This document shows positions 16,301 through 40,472 of a stretch of DNA of 64,000 nt, piece after piece; positions within the stretch are counted from its first letter, which is position 1, and each line of letters opens with the position of its first letter. The DNA is from Syngnathus acus. Taxonomy: Eukaryota > Chordata > Actinopteri > Syngnathiformes > Syngnathidae. The position numbers and the translations under genes are program-made. Where the stretch lies: assembly GCF_901709675.1 (NCBI RefSeq), contig NC_051090.1:2353342-2417341 (forward strand). The letters run 5' to 3'. Below the pieces are notes generated by a model that made no database searches, was not told the origin of the DNA, and was given only the letters and a program-made list of their open reading frames with translations.

Positions 16301-19300
16301 ACGTCTTCTGGTGCGTCATCATCCTGCTGGTCATGTGCTCCTTCGCGGCCGTTGGTGCGTACCGCCGCAATGCATACACACTCAAACCAAAGTTGGTGGT
16401 GTTTGTGACGGGGGGTTTTTTTTTTCTTTCTTTCTTATACCACAGGTCACGGGCTGTGGATGTTTCAGTACGGTGACAAGAGGCCCATTTTTGACGTCCT
16501 CAGTCCGGAGGGCACGGACTTGTCGCCCGTCTTGTCGGCCATCTATCTTTTCCTCACCATGATTATCGTCTTACAGGTTTGAATCATCGGCTTACCTTTT
16601 GTTCCCTGAGGATGAGAAGCTAGCGTAGCTGACTTGACCCGAACAACGTTTGTCGACAAGTTAGCGAAAGGTGCTAATGTAGCAGTCTGTATCTTCAACA
16701 CTTCACCATGGCTCTTTATAATGTTTCTTTTTACGGGTCAGGCTGCATTGATTTATTTCTGTTTGACAAATTGCTGACATCAACAAAACAAAAATGTCAC
16801 CCTGAGCTGGTCAGATGTGAAGTTGGTGTCAGTTTGCGCAAACAAATATTGGTGGAAGGGGGTTGGGGGGGGGTTCCCCTGCCGCTCTGACATTTCTTGA
16901 CGCACTTTGTAACAGCACATGACTTTGTGTTGACGTTCAAGGGACAGGAAGAGTTGCCAGCTGCCTTTGCTAAGCTTGTTCGTCACGCTTAGCATATTTA
17001 GCATTCAGCTAGCATCTTGATTCAGTTTTTACTTTAAGCCCTTTTAGCCAACAAAATCTGTTTTGTTTTTTTTCCCCGCCCAGGTGCTGATCCCCATCTC
17101 GCTGTTCGTGTCCATCGAAATCGTGAAGATCTGCCAGGTATACTTCATCCACCAGGACGCCGAGCTGTACGACGAGGAGAGCGACTCGCACCTGCAGTGT
17201 CGCGCCCTCAACATCACCGAGGACCTCGGGCAGATGCAGTACATCTTCTCCGACAAGACCGGCACGCTCACGGATAACAAGATGGTGTTCCGCCGCTGCA
17301 CCGTGGCGGGCGTGGAGTACTCGCACGACGCCAACGGTGAGAATAATCATTTTTACAAAGCATCTACTCTGGAGTGACATCATAGTGAATGATCTGTGTT
17401 GACCTCCAGCGAGAAGACTCGCCATGTACCAGGAGATGGACTCGGAGGAGGAGGAATGTCCGTCCCGCGGTGGGACGCTGCCCAGGCGAGACAGCGTGGG
17501 CAGCCACCACAGCATCAAGGTGGTGCTGCGCTCCCACAGCACCAAGTCCCACCGTAGGACGGGCAGCAGGGCCGAGGCCAAGAGGGCCAGCATCCTGTCC
17601 AAACACACGGCCTTCAGCAGTCCCATGGTCTGTCTGTTCACTCTCCTTCAGTCACTCACCTCCATTGTCTTTCACTTTGTCCCCTACTTTCGTGTCCTCT
17701 AAAGTTGTTCCTCCCACTATCCATCATCCTTCTCAATGGCCGACCCCCCCTGTTTTCTCGCACGGTTCTCCCCGGCCATCTGCTCCCCCACTCAGTTGGT
17801 TCCCCTCGTGCCTGCAGGAGAAGGACATCACACCTGACCCTCAGCTGATGGACAAAGTCAATGAATGCGCCAGTCAGATGGACTTCATGCGCTTCCACAG
17901 CCAGCCCATGTCGCAGCTGCCGTCCGACCTTGGCGACATTATGGATTTCTTCATCGCGCTGACCCTCTGCAACACGGTGGTGGTGTCCTCCCCCGACCAG
18001 CCTCGGCACACGGTAACGAACCTCCGCAGGTGTCTCCTCGTGATAGCGCATTCTGTTAGCGTGTTAGCTTCAGTTACCATCTCATCAGTTTCATGTGGAA
18101 ATTTCGCCTGCACGTATTTCTTTGCTTGCTTTGTTCTTTTTTTTTTTTTTTGCCACTGTGATTGTTCACCTTTTTTGCTAGCACGCCCTTGTGGCTTTCG
18201 ACCGAATGATTTATAGGTTCAAGATGCACGCCTGCGATAAGGCTGGATGCCAGCAGGCCGCACGCTCAGTCGCTCGGCTCCACTATTGTACTATGCTGCC
18301 TCGAGGGGGGAAAGCAGCTAACAAAAAAAGGTTATATGCAAATGTTCCATGGCACCAACTATTGTATGTATGACGCAAAATCCTCCATTTTGGTTTGTAG
18401 CAGCTATTTCAGGTATCCTAGACAGATGGGCAAAGCTAAATTGCTCAGCTTTTTTTGCCCCACATCATCTAATATGGGTGGAGCATGACCTTGACTTTAC
18501 CCCCGTGTGTGTCGTCCAGGTCCGTATGCGCTTCGAGCTTAAATCCCCGGTCAAAACCATCGAAGATTTCATCAAACGCTTCACGCCGAGCCGCCTGACC
18601 TCGGGTTCCAACAGCAGCAGTTCTTCGAGTCTCGTCACCAACCGCTCTTCCAACAAGGGCTGCTCCAGCCTGCTGTCGTCCCCTTCGGCCGAGAGCACCC
18701 TCACCAAGCTGGACGAGGAGGCGGCGGCGGCAGTGGCAACGGCCTTCAGCCCCTCGTCTCCCACCCACGACGGTCAACTCAAAAACGCGGCGGGCGCGGA
18801 CCTGCGCTACGAGGCCGAGTCGCCGGACGAAGCGGCGCTGGTCTACGCCGCCAGGGCCTACAAGTGCTCCCTGGTGGGACGGCTCCCGGACCAAACCACG
18901 GTGGATCTGCCCCACCTGGGGAAGCTGAACTTTGAGCTGCTGCACACTTTGGGCTTCGACTCCACCAGGAAGCGCATGTCGGTGGTGGTGAAGCACCCGC
19001 TCACAGAACAGATCACCGTCTACACCAAAGGCGCCGACTCTGTCATCATGGACCTCATTAAATCCCCCAACGCAGGTAGGACAAACTTATTTTTGTGCTT
19101 TATAAGCTGCTGGTTGACTTGCTGCTTGCATACCTTGAACCTAAAAGAAAGAAAAAAAACAATAACAAATCCACAAGCTGCTTGCGCAGTTCATTTCCCC
19201 TCTGCGGTGTCAAATCATTGTTGTATTTATGGTCCTGTTGAGGATGTTATTTTTCCAGGCATACAAAAGCAACCTCACATGCGCTTGCACAGAAGGCTTG

Positions 19301-22300
19301 GCCACCTCCCAGCATGCCATTTGACAATCACTGGCAAACACGCCCGTGTTATAATGCAATATCAAACTACTGCAACTGGAGCCATAAATTAATAAAAAAC
19401 ATGTCAAGCAAAACGCAAGCTATAAATTCCCCATTCCCACGTTATGCCTAACCTATCCAAATGAAAATATAAATTTTGTCATGGCGAAGCAGCCACGAGT
19501 TGTCCTGCCTCAGCTCTTCGAAGGTAAACTCGAAATGTTTAGTTTGGGTTTGAGCTATTTTGTGGGTAGCGCCAGTCCTGTCATTTTTCGGACACACCTC
19601 CCGTTTTGGTCGATGTGCAGCAGCGGCCGGGTTGCATCATTTTCTCCTTCAATAAAAAGCTCGGGGCGTCTCTCGCCGCCAGAGGTTCTCCCGCCATCCA
19701 GAGGCACAACACTGACTACTGTGCTGCTAGCCAATCAGAGGGGCAGAGCCAGTGCAAGCTCATGGCCAGGCGAACCCGGCTTTCACAATGGCTCCATTCA
19801 CACAACCGGGAAGTTGTTCAGCGTCAGCGTACTGCTTGCCGAGCGTACGCTGTGACGTCATCAAAAGTACTCATCGACATTTACAGGCCCAATTTTAAAA
19901 ATTGTGCATCTTCCTGTTTGGCAAATATATACCCTGTCGTTCTCCTTTCTACACTCTGGTAAAGGTTGTCTAAATATTTTCAAGAAAACATTTAGACCAA
20001 AGTTAATAAAGATAACGAGAGTGTGCTCATCATTCCCTATGAGGTTGTGCTGTTATTACATTAGCGCCTGGCAACCTCTTTCGTTGTTTGGCCGCGAGAC
20101 ACGAGACTAGCGATCATGTGCGCTTCTCCACGGGGGAAACACACTATATTGGATCATATTAAACCCGCTTAGAAAGTAATTGAGAGAAAACCTTGTCGGG
20201 TGTTTTGTACCGTGAAGCAAGATCAGCAGTTGAAGCAGAAAAGGGTCAAAGTTTGTGCTCACGAGCAACATTTTTTTTTTTTTAATTAAAAAAAATGTGA
20301 CAGGACTCTCTTGACGCTTATAAGTTGGGCTAGCGTTGGAGGTGCAAACGCAGATGGCGTTGGTGGGCATCCAAACGCGTCGCCGACGTGTCAAGGCTCT
20401 TCCGCCAATCTCATCAGCGTCTTCCTTCTCTTCCCTGTTGTGCCGTGTGTGTTTCCAAGGTAACTCCAGGGGAAAACGGCAGAAAAAAATCATCTACAGG
20501 ACGCAGAACTACCTGAACCAGTACGCCGCTGACGGCCTACGCACGCTTTGCATTGCCAAAAAGGTAATTGGGGCAAAGTCATTCAAGATCCACTTTTCAA
20601 CCATTCTTCATGACTCACCCACAATCTGTGTCACGACACCACATGGCTGAATTATGCCCTTCACCACAGGTTCTGAGCAAGGAGGAGTATGCCTGCTGGC
20701 TGCAGCGCCACCTAGAGGCGGAGACGGCCATCCAGGGTCGAGAGGAGCTGCTCTTTGAGTCGGCCTTGCGTCTGGAGACCAACCTCCAGCTCCTGGGTAA
20801 ACTAATTCTCAGTACAAAAAACATTCCCAAAATAAAATTATTTTAAAACATTGGAAGAAAACCCGCTGATTTGGGAATCCACAATATTTTTCCTCACAGG
20901 TGCGACGGGAATCGAGGACCGGCTGCAGGACGGCGTGCCCGAAACCATCGACGCCTTGCGTAAGGCCGGCCTGCAGATTTGGGTGCTGACGGGCGACAAA
21001 CAGGAAACGGCCGTCAACATCGCCTACGCCTGCAAGCTGCTGGACCCCGAGGAGGAGATCTTGACTCTCAATGCCGACTCCATGGTGAGCAAAGCCTATT
21101 TTGTAACACACTGAAACAAAGTGAAATGCAGAAAAATCAAGTCTTAAAAAAAAAAAAAACTAAAGATGAAGCAATGGCAGAAAGTCCGATGTCTCCCAGA
21201 TGTGAAGCAGGTGAGTTGCTTCATCTTTTGATCCTGACCATGCCTGTCTCTGATGAACCAGGAGGCCTGTTCCCTGCTCCTGGAGGAGAGTCTCCACTAC
21301 ATCCAGGCCAAATTCCTTTGCGGCTCGCCCAAGGCCTTCCAAGGCGACTTGGCCCACTTCCACATCTATCCGGATCCTCCCCCGACCAACTGGTCGTCGG
21401 CCTCCCACGCCGCCGTGCACCGGCTGGGCCTGGTGATCGACGGGCGTACCCTGGCCTACGCCCTGGACCGCAGCCTGGAGGATAAGTTCCTGGCGGTGGC
21501 GCGCAGCTGTCGCTCGGTGCTGTGCTGCCGCTCCACGCCGCTGCAGAAGAGCATGGTGGTCAAGCTGGTGCGCAATAAGCTCAAAGTCATGACGCTGGCC
21601 ATAGGTACAAAGAAGTGACATGACAAATAAAGTCGCCACCAAAAGCCATGTCAAAAAGGAAGTCAGAATTGTTTTTGTTTTTTTGTTTGTTTCCCTCAGG
21701 CGACGGAGCCAATGATGTCAGTATGATCCAGGTTGCTGACGTCGGCGTGGGCATATCGGGCCAGGAGGGCATGCAGGTGAGTTTTTCTGACACTCTTTTT
21801 TTAGGTGAAGCAACACATCTAGCAAAGAATGGAAAAAAAGATTTTTGGCGGTGAATTATTTCCAGTCGCCTTTAATGGCTGTTTTTCGCAAACCTGGCGG
21901 CCATCTTTATATGGTCCCTGCTCGTTCACAGCATCCATGCTGATATCACACCAAGGTCACAGTCGGCGTCCTCGTCACCAGCGGCCGCCTATTCCCGCTT
22001 AGCTCGCCTTTCCAGGAAGGTGGTAGTGATGATCTCGCACGGCGATAACGGAGAGTCCCAATTAACTGGCGGGCGTAGCACATCTGTTAAAGACTCCCAT
22101 CTGTAACAGTGGCGGGAGGAAGGGGGTGGGGGTGTAAGCGCGCGAGATTAATCACCGTTAGCCACGGGCTCTCTTAAAGGGAGCGCTGCTCACTCCCACG
22201 TGTGCTGAGATGCACATTTCACAGGCGGGAGCCCCGCTCGCTATCGCCTTCCGATGAACCCGTGGAGACGCCGTTTATTGGAGATCAGCAGTAAGCCAGG

Positions 22301-23883
22301 AGAGCTGCGCTACCAAGGCCGCTAACGCTTGACCGCGCCGCCGAGGCTTAGCAACCAATTACGGCGTAGGCCTTACGGCTGACTTGCGTCTCTTGTTGTC
22401 TGGCAGGCTGTGATGGCGAGCGATTTTGCCATGCCGCGTTTCCGTTACCTCCAGAAGCTGCTGCTGGTCCACGGGCATTGGTGCTACTCGCGCTTGGCCA
22501 ACATGATTCTTTACTTCTTCTACAAGAACGTCGTACGTCGCCGCGGCCTCACGTACTCCGTCTTGGCAGTTGACAAAGAATAACCTCCGCCCTCCCCCGC
22601 AGATGTTCGTGGCGCTCATCTTCTGGTATCAGTTCTACTGCGGTTTCTCAGGCTCGGCCATGATCGACCAGTGGTATCTGATCTTCTTCAACTTGATGTT
22701 TTCCGCCTTCCCGCAACTCGTCACCGGCACGCTGGACAAGGACGTGTCGGCCGAGACGCTGCAACAACTACCTCAGCTTTACATTAATGGACAGAACTCG
22801 GAGGTGGGCAGGTTTGCGTCACTTTTTTCCCCCCCCTCTGTTGAAACGTTAAAAATTCAAATTTGAACATTTCTTTGGATGGCCACTTGAAAGGAATACA
22901 AGCCATACATGTTCTGGATGAACATGATCGACGCTTTCTACCAAAGTCTCATCTGCTTCTTCATTCCTTATTTTGTGAGTGTGCCCCCCTCCGGTGTCAT
23001 TTCTTCATTTCCGTCCGGTCCTGCCTCGTAACTCGGCTCCTTTCCTCCTCAGGCCTACGCCGACTCCGACGTCGACCTGTTTACATGGGGGACCCCCGTC
23101 ACAACCATCGCTGTTTTCACCATTCTGCTGCATTTGGGGGTGGAGACCAAAACCTGGGTGAGAAACCTCAGACCATCCAGGGTTTTTTCCCCAGGTGTCC
23201 TTCAAAGACAGACTGTGCATATTATCTAAGCGACACTTCTTGTTTCAGACATGGATGAACTGGCTGTCTATCTGCTTCAGCGTGGTTCTGTTCTTCACGG
23301 TGGCGCTGTGCTACAACGCCTCATGCCCCACCTGCTACTCGCCCTCCAACCCTTACTGGACCATGCAGAGACTGCTGCAGGACCCCTCATTCTACCTACT
23401 CTGCCTCATCACGCCGGCAGTGGCGCTGCTGCCCAGGTACGTGTGCTAACATTAACTGCGAGCTTATTCTTGTGACTTTGATGTGACGGTGCTTACTCAA
23501 TAATGCAGAAAGAGTAACGAATCACTTCAGTTTAAATCATTCAAAAGTATTTCTTAAATAATCCAAATATGTGGGCTCCCGATAATCGTGTGTGTTACAG
23601 ATATTTCTACCGGGCGTGTCAAGGCACGATCTTTCCCAGCCCGGTGCAAGTGGGGCGGCAGTTGGACCGGCTCACTGCCAAAGACCCTCGTAGGAACATC
23701 TCAAACATGAGCGGGATCCAGACGGCGGCACGCCCCGACCCCGAAACAAATTCCAAAGACCCCCGCCGCCCCCGTGAGGAAACGGAGCGCCCCGACGCCA
23801 GTCTGTCAGTCCGGATTGACCTCCCGCCCGACAGAGGCGTCAAGTACACTAAGAACTCGCAGGAGATGCTCAGCATCGGCTGA
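13370..23883 (+). CDS. atp10a: P4-type phospholipid-transporting ATPase 10A (class V flippase)
   Basis: Flips phospholipids (phosphatidylcholine for mammalian ATP10A) to the cytosolic leaflet, usually with a CDC50 partner. Exons: 13370-13779, 15258-15462, 15531-15616, 16050-16156, 16223-16354, 16446-16576, 17084-17336, 17410-17627, 17818-18012, 18520-19075, 20460-20563, 20670-20796, 20900-21084, 21262-21604, 21700-21776, 22407-22532, 22603-22803, 22894-22974, 23053-23157, 23249-23436, 23601-23883. The phases agree and give 1370 residues; human is longer, about 1500, mainly at the C terminus. Visible motifs: actuator DGET (Glu190), the P4 hallmark PISL in membrane segment 4, phosphorylation DKTGT (Asp414, bases 17252-17266), and hinge GDGAND (1018-1023). 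The ATG at 13370 has a strong context (GGCCATGG). Intron 1 appears to use a GC donor (CAG|GCGAGT). Identity over class V paralogs rests on sequence plus position beside ube3a. Confidence 0.95.
15745..15763. repeat. (TC)n microsatellite in atp10a intron 3
   Basis: A short uninterrupted TC dinucleotide run in the intron between 15616 and 16050. Confidence 0.8.
19481..19870. other. Intronic GC-richer island in atp10a intron 10
   Basis: Inside the 1.4-kb intron 19076-20459 this stretch is richer in GC than its flanks. It carries a CCAAT motif (near 19731) and a perfect TGACGTCA palindrome at 19853-19860. Two open plus-strand frames cross it, but neither resembles a protein I know. A regulatory element or an old repeat copy is more likely than an exon, because the flanking atp10a exons join in phase without it. 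Confidence 0.3.
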
Positions 23884-25616
23884 AGCATCGCCCCATTTTC
23901 TAATTTGCACGTTTTTTTATTCGATTTTCCAAAGAGCTTCTTTTATAAAGGATGCAAATAGGTACTTTATTTTATCTAATGTTATTTGGGGAGATGGAAG
24001 AAGAACTGGATGTTCTTTTTTTTTTGCCAGGAGAACTAAATCTTCCACAGAAGATGCATATCAGTACCGAGTCTGTAACGATAGATAGATATATATCCTG
24101 TTCTCTCGCGCTCTTTTTTTTTTTCTTTTCTTTTTCCACACACAAAGTGCTTTGACGAAACTGCGGCCTTGATTGTGTCTCTCTTAGACGGCTGTTTTTC
24201 CAGCACACAGTGACCTCGGTTCATTGCAGTGTTAGTGCCGCACCAAAAAGACAGAAAAAGACTAAAACGATAAGGAAACGGGTCACAAAAGGACATAATA
24301 GTTTTCATGCCAAATTTTAAAGTTGTTAAAAAACACATGTCTAGACTTATAAAGTAGTCTTTTAAAAAAAATCAATCTTTGAACACGATTGCCAAATTTT
24401 GCAGGAAAAGAAAAGCAACAGTCATTTTATTATGTTGGCCGTCTGCCATTTACAGACTTTATTGTCATTGTGTTTTTAGTTTCTTTCTTCCCGTTCTGGT
24501 GTGGCACTAACATTCACATGTATACATTTTGTGCTATCGTTTTGCTGGACGAATGCAAACGCTAATGTCTTTTCTACACATTCCAGTGAACAATCCAAAG
24601 ACATTCCAGCCCAATCTTGCGGGACTGATGTTTATTGTCTCATTGTGTTTTAACAGTGTTAACCAAAGTATGCCTTGAAAGCCTCAACTAGCAGCCAGCA
24701 GACTTAGCTTAGCTAGCCTAGCCTAGCTCAATATAGTTTAGGAGCCCCCTCTCAGCTGCATTTCCATTCCTTCTTTCATATCCAATTAAGCTGGGAATGA
24801 AGACAACGTGATGTTAAATCCCTTGTTTTGCCCCAAACCAAACAAAAGCTTGTAACTGTTTTACTTGAAAGTCTGAAAAACAGCTGGAAACAAAAACAAA
24901 GATTTGAGTGGCCAAAGGAAGAAAAAAAACCCTTAAAAGCACTTTGAGATTTTCAGACGTTTCTCCATCCCAAACATTTTTGTCGTTCCGATGAAGAAAC
25001 GACGTGCTCGTTGAATACATCATTACATATGGTGTATTTTCCATATATGTACCGTAACACTGGATAATAAATATTATTGTTCCCCGTTGAGGAAAGCGAT
25101 TTTGGCGTAAGGCGGTTTTTCCCCTCAGTCGTTTCCATGTGTTGTAGCGTAGCCAAAAATCTGTTGTTTGGCACATACCCAAAAATGTTTGTAATTGCCT
25201 GTAAATATCACTAAATGGCAGCAAAGCAATTTTTTATATTAGACTATAGACTACGGCTTGACTAAAGTGCCTCACTTCACCCTACAATGTTCATTGGCCT
25301 CAAGGTGGCTCCAAAGCTAAACACAAAAAAAATTGCTCAAATTAAAAACATTTTAAAAATCAAAATGAAAAAAATTAAATAAAAAAACAATGCAAATGTA
25401 ACCAAAATTTAATGTCACAAGATATGTATTTTATTTGAAATTATTTTATAAATGTAGTTTAAAAACGAATGACATTTGAAACCAAGGTTGATATTTCCCG
25501 CCGGAATTTGTCATTTTGAGTCGTGTTTTGTTACTATTGGCGTCCAGGCTGCTACATATCACTTTATGTCGCCTTTAAACAATGACAGTAGCAAACCTTG
25601 ACACATCAAGATTGAG

Positions 25617-25643
25617 ACACACACACACACACACACACACACA
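25617..25643. repeat. (AC)n microsatellite
   Basis: About 13 uninterrupted AC dinucleotide units. Confidence 0.95.
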
Positions 25644-26379
25644 AAGGCATCCTCCTGTTGCTTAGCAACCAGTCACTATTACCGCCACCCTCTTTCTCTC
25701 TCGCTGGCCTTCACGAGGTGCTAAACAGCACGAACAAAACAGATTTCTCATGTGGCATAGCAACATTGAGTTAGCAACTAAAGTTAGCCTCCCAGAACAG
25801 CTCAGCAAACAAAGAGACCAATATGAGGGCTCACCTGCTGAAACGTAAAAGCCGACGTGCTGTCTCCCCATCGAGCAATGTCGCTCACGTAACATCCTCG
25901 TTTCAGCAGACATGTCACACATTCAAAATCGGGCAGCAGAGAACACGCAAACCATCACTTACACAATATCAGTCCTTCTCAATTAGTGGCGTGGATATTT
26001 TGTCAAATGGCAAAATTATTTTAACCAATTAAAATTAAATAATTAAAGACAACCAAAAAAACGACTTCCTCGGTAGTTTGCCGCTTGTCTTGTTTTTTCG
26101 AGTATCTTGTGCCATGCGAGCGTTCTGCCATGTTGTGGCAGTTGGCGTCCACTCCTACGCGTGGCCGGCCGCAGATGGCGAGAACGCTTTCGATAAGAAC
26201 GGCACACACACCAGCTGGGATTTGTCTGCATGTTTTTATAAAGTCAACACATAATGAAAACAATGAAAAGTCTGGCGGTTGTTTGAAAAATAAATAAACA
26301 TTAAAGACGCACACCCCAAATTTAGCTTAGCATCCATGCGAACTTTAGCATCAGGTAATGTTGGTGACTTTTGATGAGA

Positions 26380-26885
26380 GTAGCGGGATACACCCCGGAC
26401 TTGTTGCTGGCCAATTGCTGGGCGCATATGGACAACCAAGCGTTCACACTGACTCACATTTACACTCACAGAAAATTTTGAGTCTTTAATTAAACCAAAG
26501 ATGATATTTGGTGGGACAAGTGGGACACACTCTGGGCTGGCCACCAGCCAATTGCAGGGGACAAATGGACAAACAATTTGCGCACACACACGTCTGGACC
26601 AATTAGAATTCAACCCAAGATGACATTTGTTGAGGGACGCAGGATACACCCCAGACTGGTCGCCAATTTGCTCAGGGTCCATATACACAAACGGCAATTG
26701 AGAGACCTTAACCAGTCCAAAATTGAGCGAATACACCCTGCACTGGTCGCCGGTCAATCAGGGCACATAATAGACCAGACAACCATTCCCACTCGCCCCC
26801 TTGGACAATTTACAGGCCTTAATTAATTGTGGATGACTTTTGCCAAGAGAAGTGGGATAGTGTACACCCAGGATTGGTCGCTGTC
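26380..26885. repeat. Degenerate tandem array of a teleost 'gggatacacc...actggtcgcc' repeat
   Basis: Five diverged units recur at about 26388, 26521, 26642, 26731 and 26861, with periods of roughly 90-133 bases. Each has a GGGATACACCC-like start, then a (G)ACTGGTCGCC-like stretch, a CCAATTGCAGGGCACA-like stretch and an acACTCaca tail. From general knowledge this motif is a very common dispersed or tandem repeat in teleost genomes. It was recognised by eye only. Confidence 0.65.
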
Positions 26886-27048
26886 CTTTGATGACTTTAA
26901 TGTGGTGTTTGTTTGCCCTTTAAGATCCCAGTGGCGTGGCAACATAGCGACCGTGCATGGAGGACGACCCGTTGGCCGTGCCGTGACAAGGTCGCCCACG
27001 TCCTCAACGTGACACGTGTCCAAGCATCACGAAAAGCGCAGGTACACA

Positions 27049-31637
<4,589 letters not shown>

Positions 31638-33821
31638 TCTCCCAGCGTAGGTCAGCTATGTGGCCGGCCGGGTGTAAGTCGGCGCTTCGCCCCCTTGCCT
31701 CGAGGCGCTCGCTCGTTCCCTGCCTGCCTCCTTCCTTCCCTCCTCCTCCTCCTTTCCCTCGGTCGGTCCCTTCCTCTCTCCCCGGCGAGCGCCACTAAAT
31801 CAGGTGAGACTTCACCCACACGACGACACACGCCTGAACGCGCCATCAATCCACAGCGTCCCACGCAGTACTTCTTGCTCCTTTTTGGCAGCTTGTCGCC
31901 TCAAATAACGCTTCACGCACACTCTTGTGTACATGTGGAAGGCTAATGAGAAGCAAGGCTGGGCCAGCGGGGGCTCCGGTTACCGGTGGTGAGAAATATC
32001 CAAGTACAAGTACTCAGTTACTGTAAACAAATACAATTTTCAGGTGAAAGTTATGCTGTTGTCCCTCCCTGCCTGAAGGTGGCGCTGTCTGTCCTTTTGT
32101 GCATTCAATTGATGAGTAACTATGAAATGTGTGCTATAAACAGCACTGACACTTGTCAATTCTGCTCATAAGAAGCCAATTTCATGTTGTAAAAACAATC
32201 TAATCTTTCCAACGCCTTTCCATGCCATTGCCAGCGCTGACAGAATGAAGTGACATTAAAATGACACTCACCTTGTGTCGTAAATGGCATGCAGCTTTTT
32301 GTTCCCATCAACGGCGTTCCTGTAAACCAAAATAAAAATACAATTGGAACCTATTCAAATTATACATTTAAACACTAATTTGCTGCTTGTTTGTTTTCAA
32401 ATTAAACTACATTGGAAGAGGACCTTGAGAAATAATCGTGTTAAATCGCAATTGCAATATTGAGGGGGGAAAATGTCAACTGGGGTGTTTTTGTCAGTGG
32501 TTCAGCCCTGCCGCTGGAACGTCAACAAACGAGTCAGCAGTTTGGATTATTTTTTCGGTGGTGTCAGAAGTGGGCTAAGAACAAGGAATGGATCCAGCGG
32601 TGTTATCCAACCGCTTTCTCTCTCTCTTTCTCTTGCGCCCCCCCCCCCCCCCCCCCCTCCCATCCCCTCCCAGCATCTTCACCCCGCCGCCACTGCGCAC
32701 ATCCACCAGTGCTGCTTCCCGCCCTCTCTTCTCCTCTCGTTCTCCCATTCGCCTCCTCATCATATTTTAAGACCTTTTTTTTGGGGGGGGGGACCTTATT
32801 TTGTCACAGCGACGGCCGAGCAGAATGAAAGTGATGCTATTATAATTTTTTTTCTATTTGAACACCACGTCTTTTCTTTAGGGGGGGGGCGTTCTTTCTC
32901 CACCCCCACCCTCCCCATCCACCAGAACGGCAAATTTGGAGCGCTGCGCCGGGGAGAGCCTGCCGAAGAGCAACGCTGGAGGACGAGAGATAGACGTCGT
33001 CGTCTTCTTCTTGAAGGTAAAAGGTGTGAATGTGTGTGTCTGTGTGGGGGGGTGCAAGGTGCTGTTCCTGGAGAAGATCATGTGTGGTGCAGGGATGCAG
33101 GTGGAACAATTCCAGTGGGCTGTGATTTTTTTTAACCCGTTCTGATTTTGCCTAATTAACCCCCCCTTTCTGTTTTTTATATCTTTTTTTACATTTCTAT
33201 TTTTTTTTGCTCTCCTATGAAAAACGCAACAACAACAAAATTAAGGAATTTTTGCTATTCATGTGTTAGTAAATATTAAAAAGATGTTTGGATGAAGCAC
33301 ATCTACATAATAAAATAATGTCATAATAAAAATATGTATAAAATGGCCTTAAATCTTTAAAAGGATAATTACATAAAAAGGCAATAAACACTTTTAAAAG
33401 AATATACGGGCACTTTTACATAGCCTAGAAATACCCCGCAAAAATAATTTGAAACTAAAATTAAAGAATGAACATTGCCAAATAAGATATTTAAATTAAT
33501 ACAGCAATACATACCAGAATATTAAAGTTTAAATAACAAATAGACTAAGAAAAATTAAAAATATTGAATAAAATGTGCCCCCGAACAGAAAATATCACAA
33601 TAGAGACTTTTTCAATGACCATAAAGGATAACAACACCCCAAAAAAAGAAACAACTCTTGCCCTTGCTGACGTCTGTCAAAATAAAGCTGTGATCTCTGC
33701 AGAATAGCAGAACGCTAGACAGCACTTGGGCCGCAGGCGTCAATCTCGTTTTTCGGAGCCCAACTCCTAATGAGCCCTTGTTTTGGCCGGACATGATCAC
33801 GAGGTCCCTTTGTCCGCAGGA
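31638..33821. promoter_or_regulatory. Head-to-head gabrb3/gabra5 promoter region
   Basis: The gabrb3 proximal ATG (minus, 31637) and the gabra5 ATG (plus, 33822) are about 2.2 kb apart and divergent. The left edge (about 31560-31800) is CpG-rich with TCC-rich tracts and flanks the gabrb3 first exon. A second GC-rich zone lies at about 32620-33010, with a long C run near 32640-32657. A plausible gabra5 leader exon ends at a donor near 33016 (TTGAAG|GTAAAAG). The stretch 33.1-33.6 kb is AT-rich and empty. A minus-strand exon candidate at 32272-32319 sits between the two promoters. Confidence 0.55.
32272..32319 (-). CDS. Candidate alternative gabrb3 internal exon
   Basis: On the minus strand a 48-base open segment is flanked by a good acceptor (TTTACAG before 32319) and a near-perfect donor (AAG|GTGAGTG after 32272). 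It encodes NAVDGNKKLHAIYDT in the frame set by its neighbours. It ends in phase 2, the phase required by gabrb3 exon 2 at 31453, and it begins in the phase left by the candidate distal first exon at 38670-38576. I do not know a described counterpart in mammalian GABRB3. It could instead be a chance open segment. Confidence 0.4.

Positions 33822-40472
<6,651 letters not shown>

Larger units (their letters stand above)
23884..27048. other. Convergent atp10a/gabrb3 gap
   Basis: This gap holds the atp10a 3' untranslated region, with a candidate AATAAA at 25066-25071, then an AT-rich stretch (25.3-25.5 kb), a CA microsatellite, and a degraded tandem repeat array (about 26.38-26.88 kb). The gabrb3 3' untranslated region must lie at the right end. 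No exon or RNA gene was recognised. Confidence 0.6.

Noticed and set aside
19481-19962. Two open frames in atp10a intron 10
   Set aside because: No recognisable protein. The flanking atp10a exons (ending 19075, starting 20460) join in phase without them, and the stretch looks like an old repeat or regulatory island.
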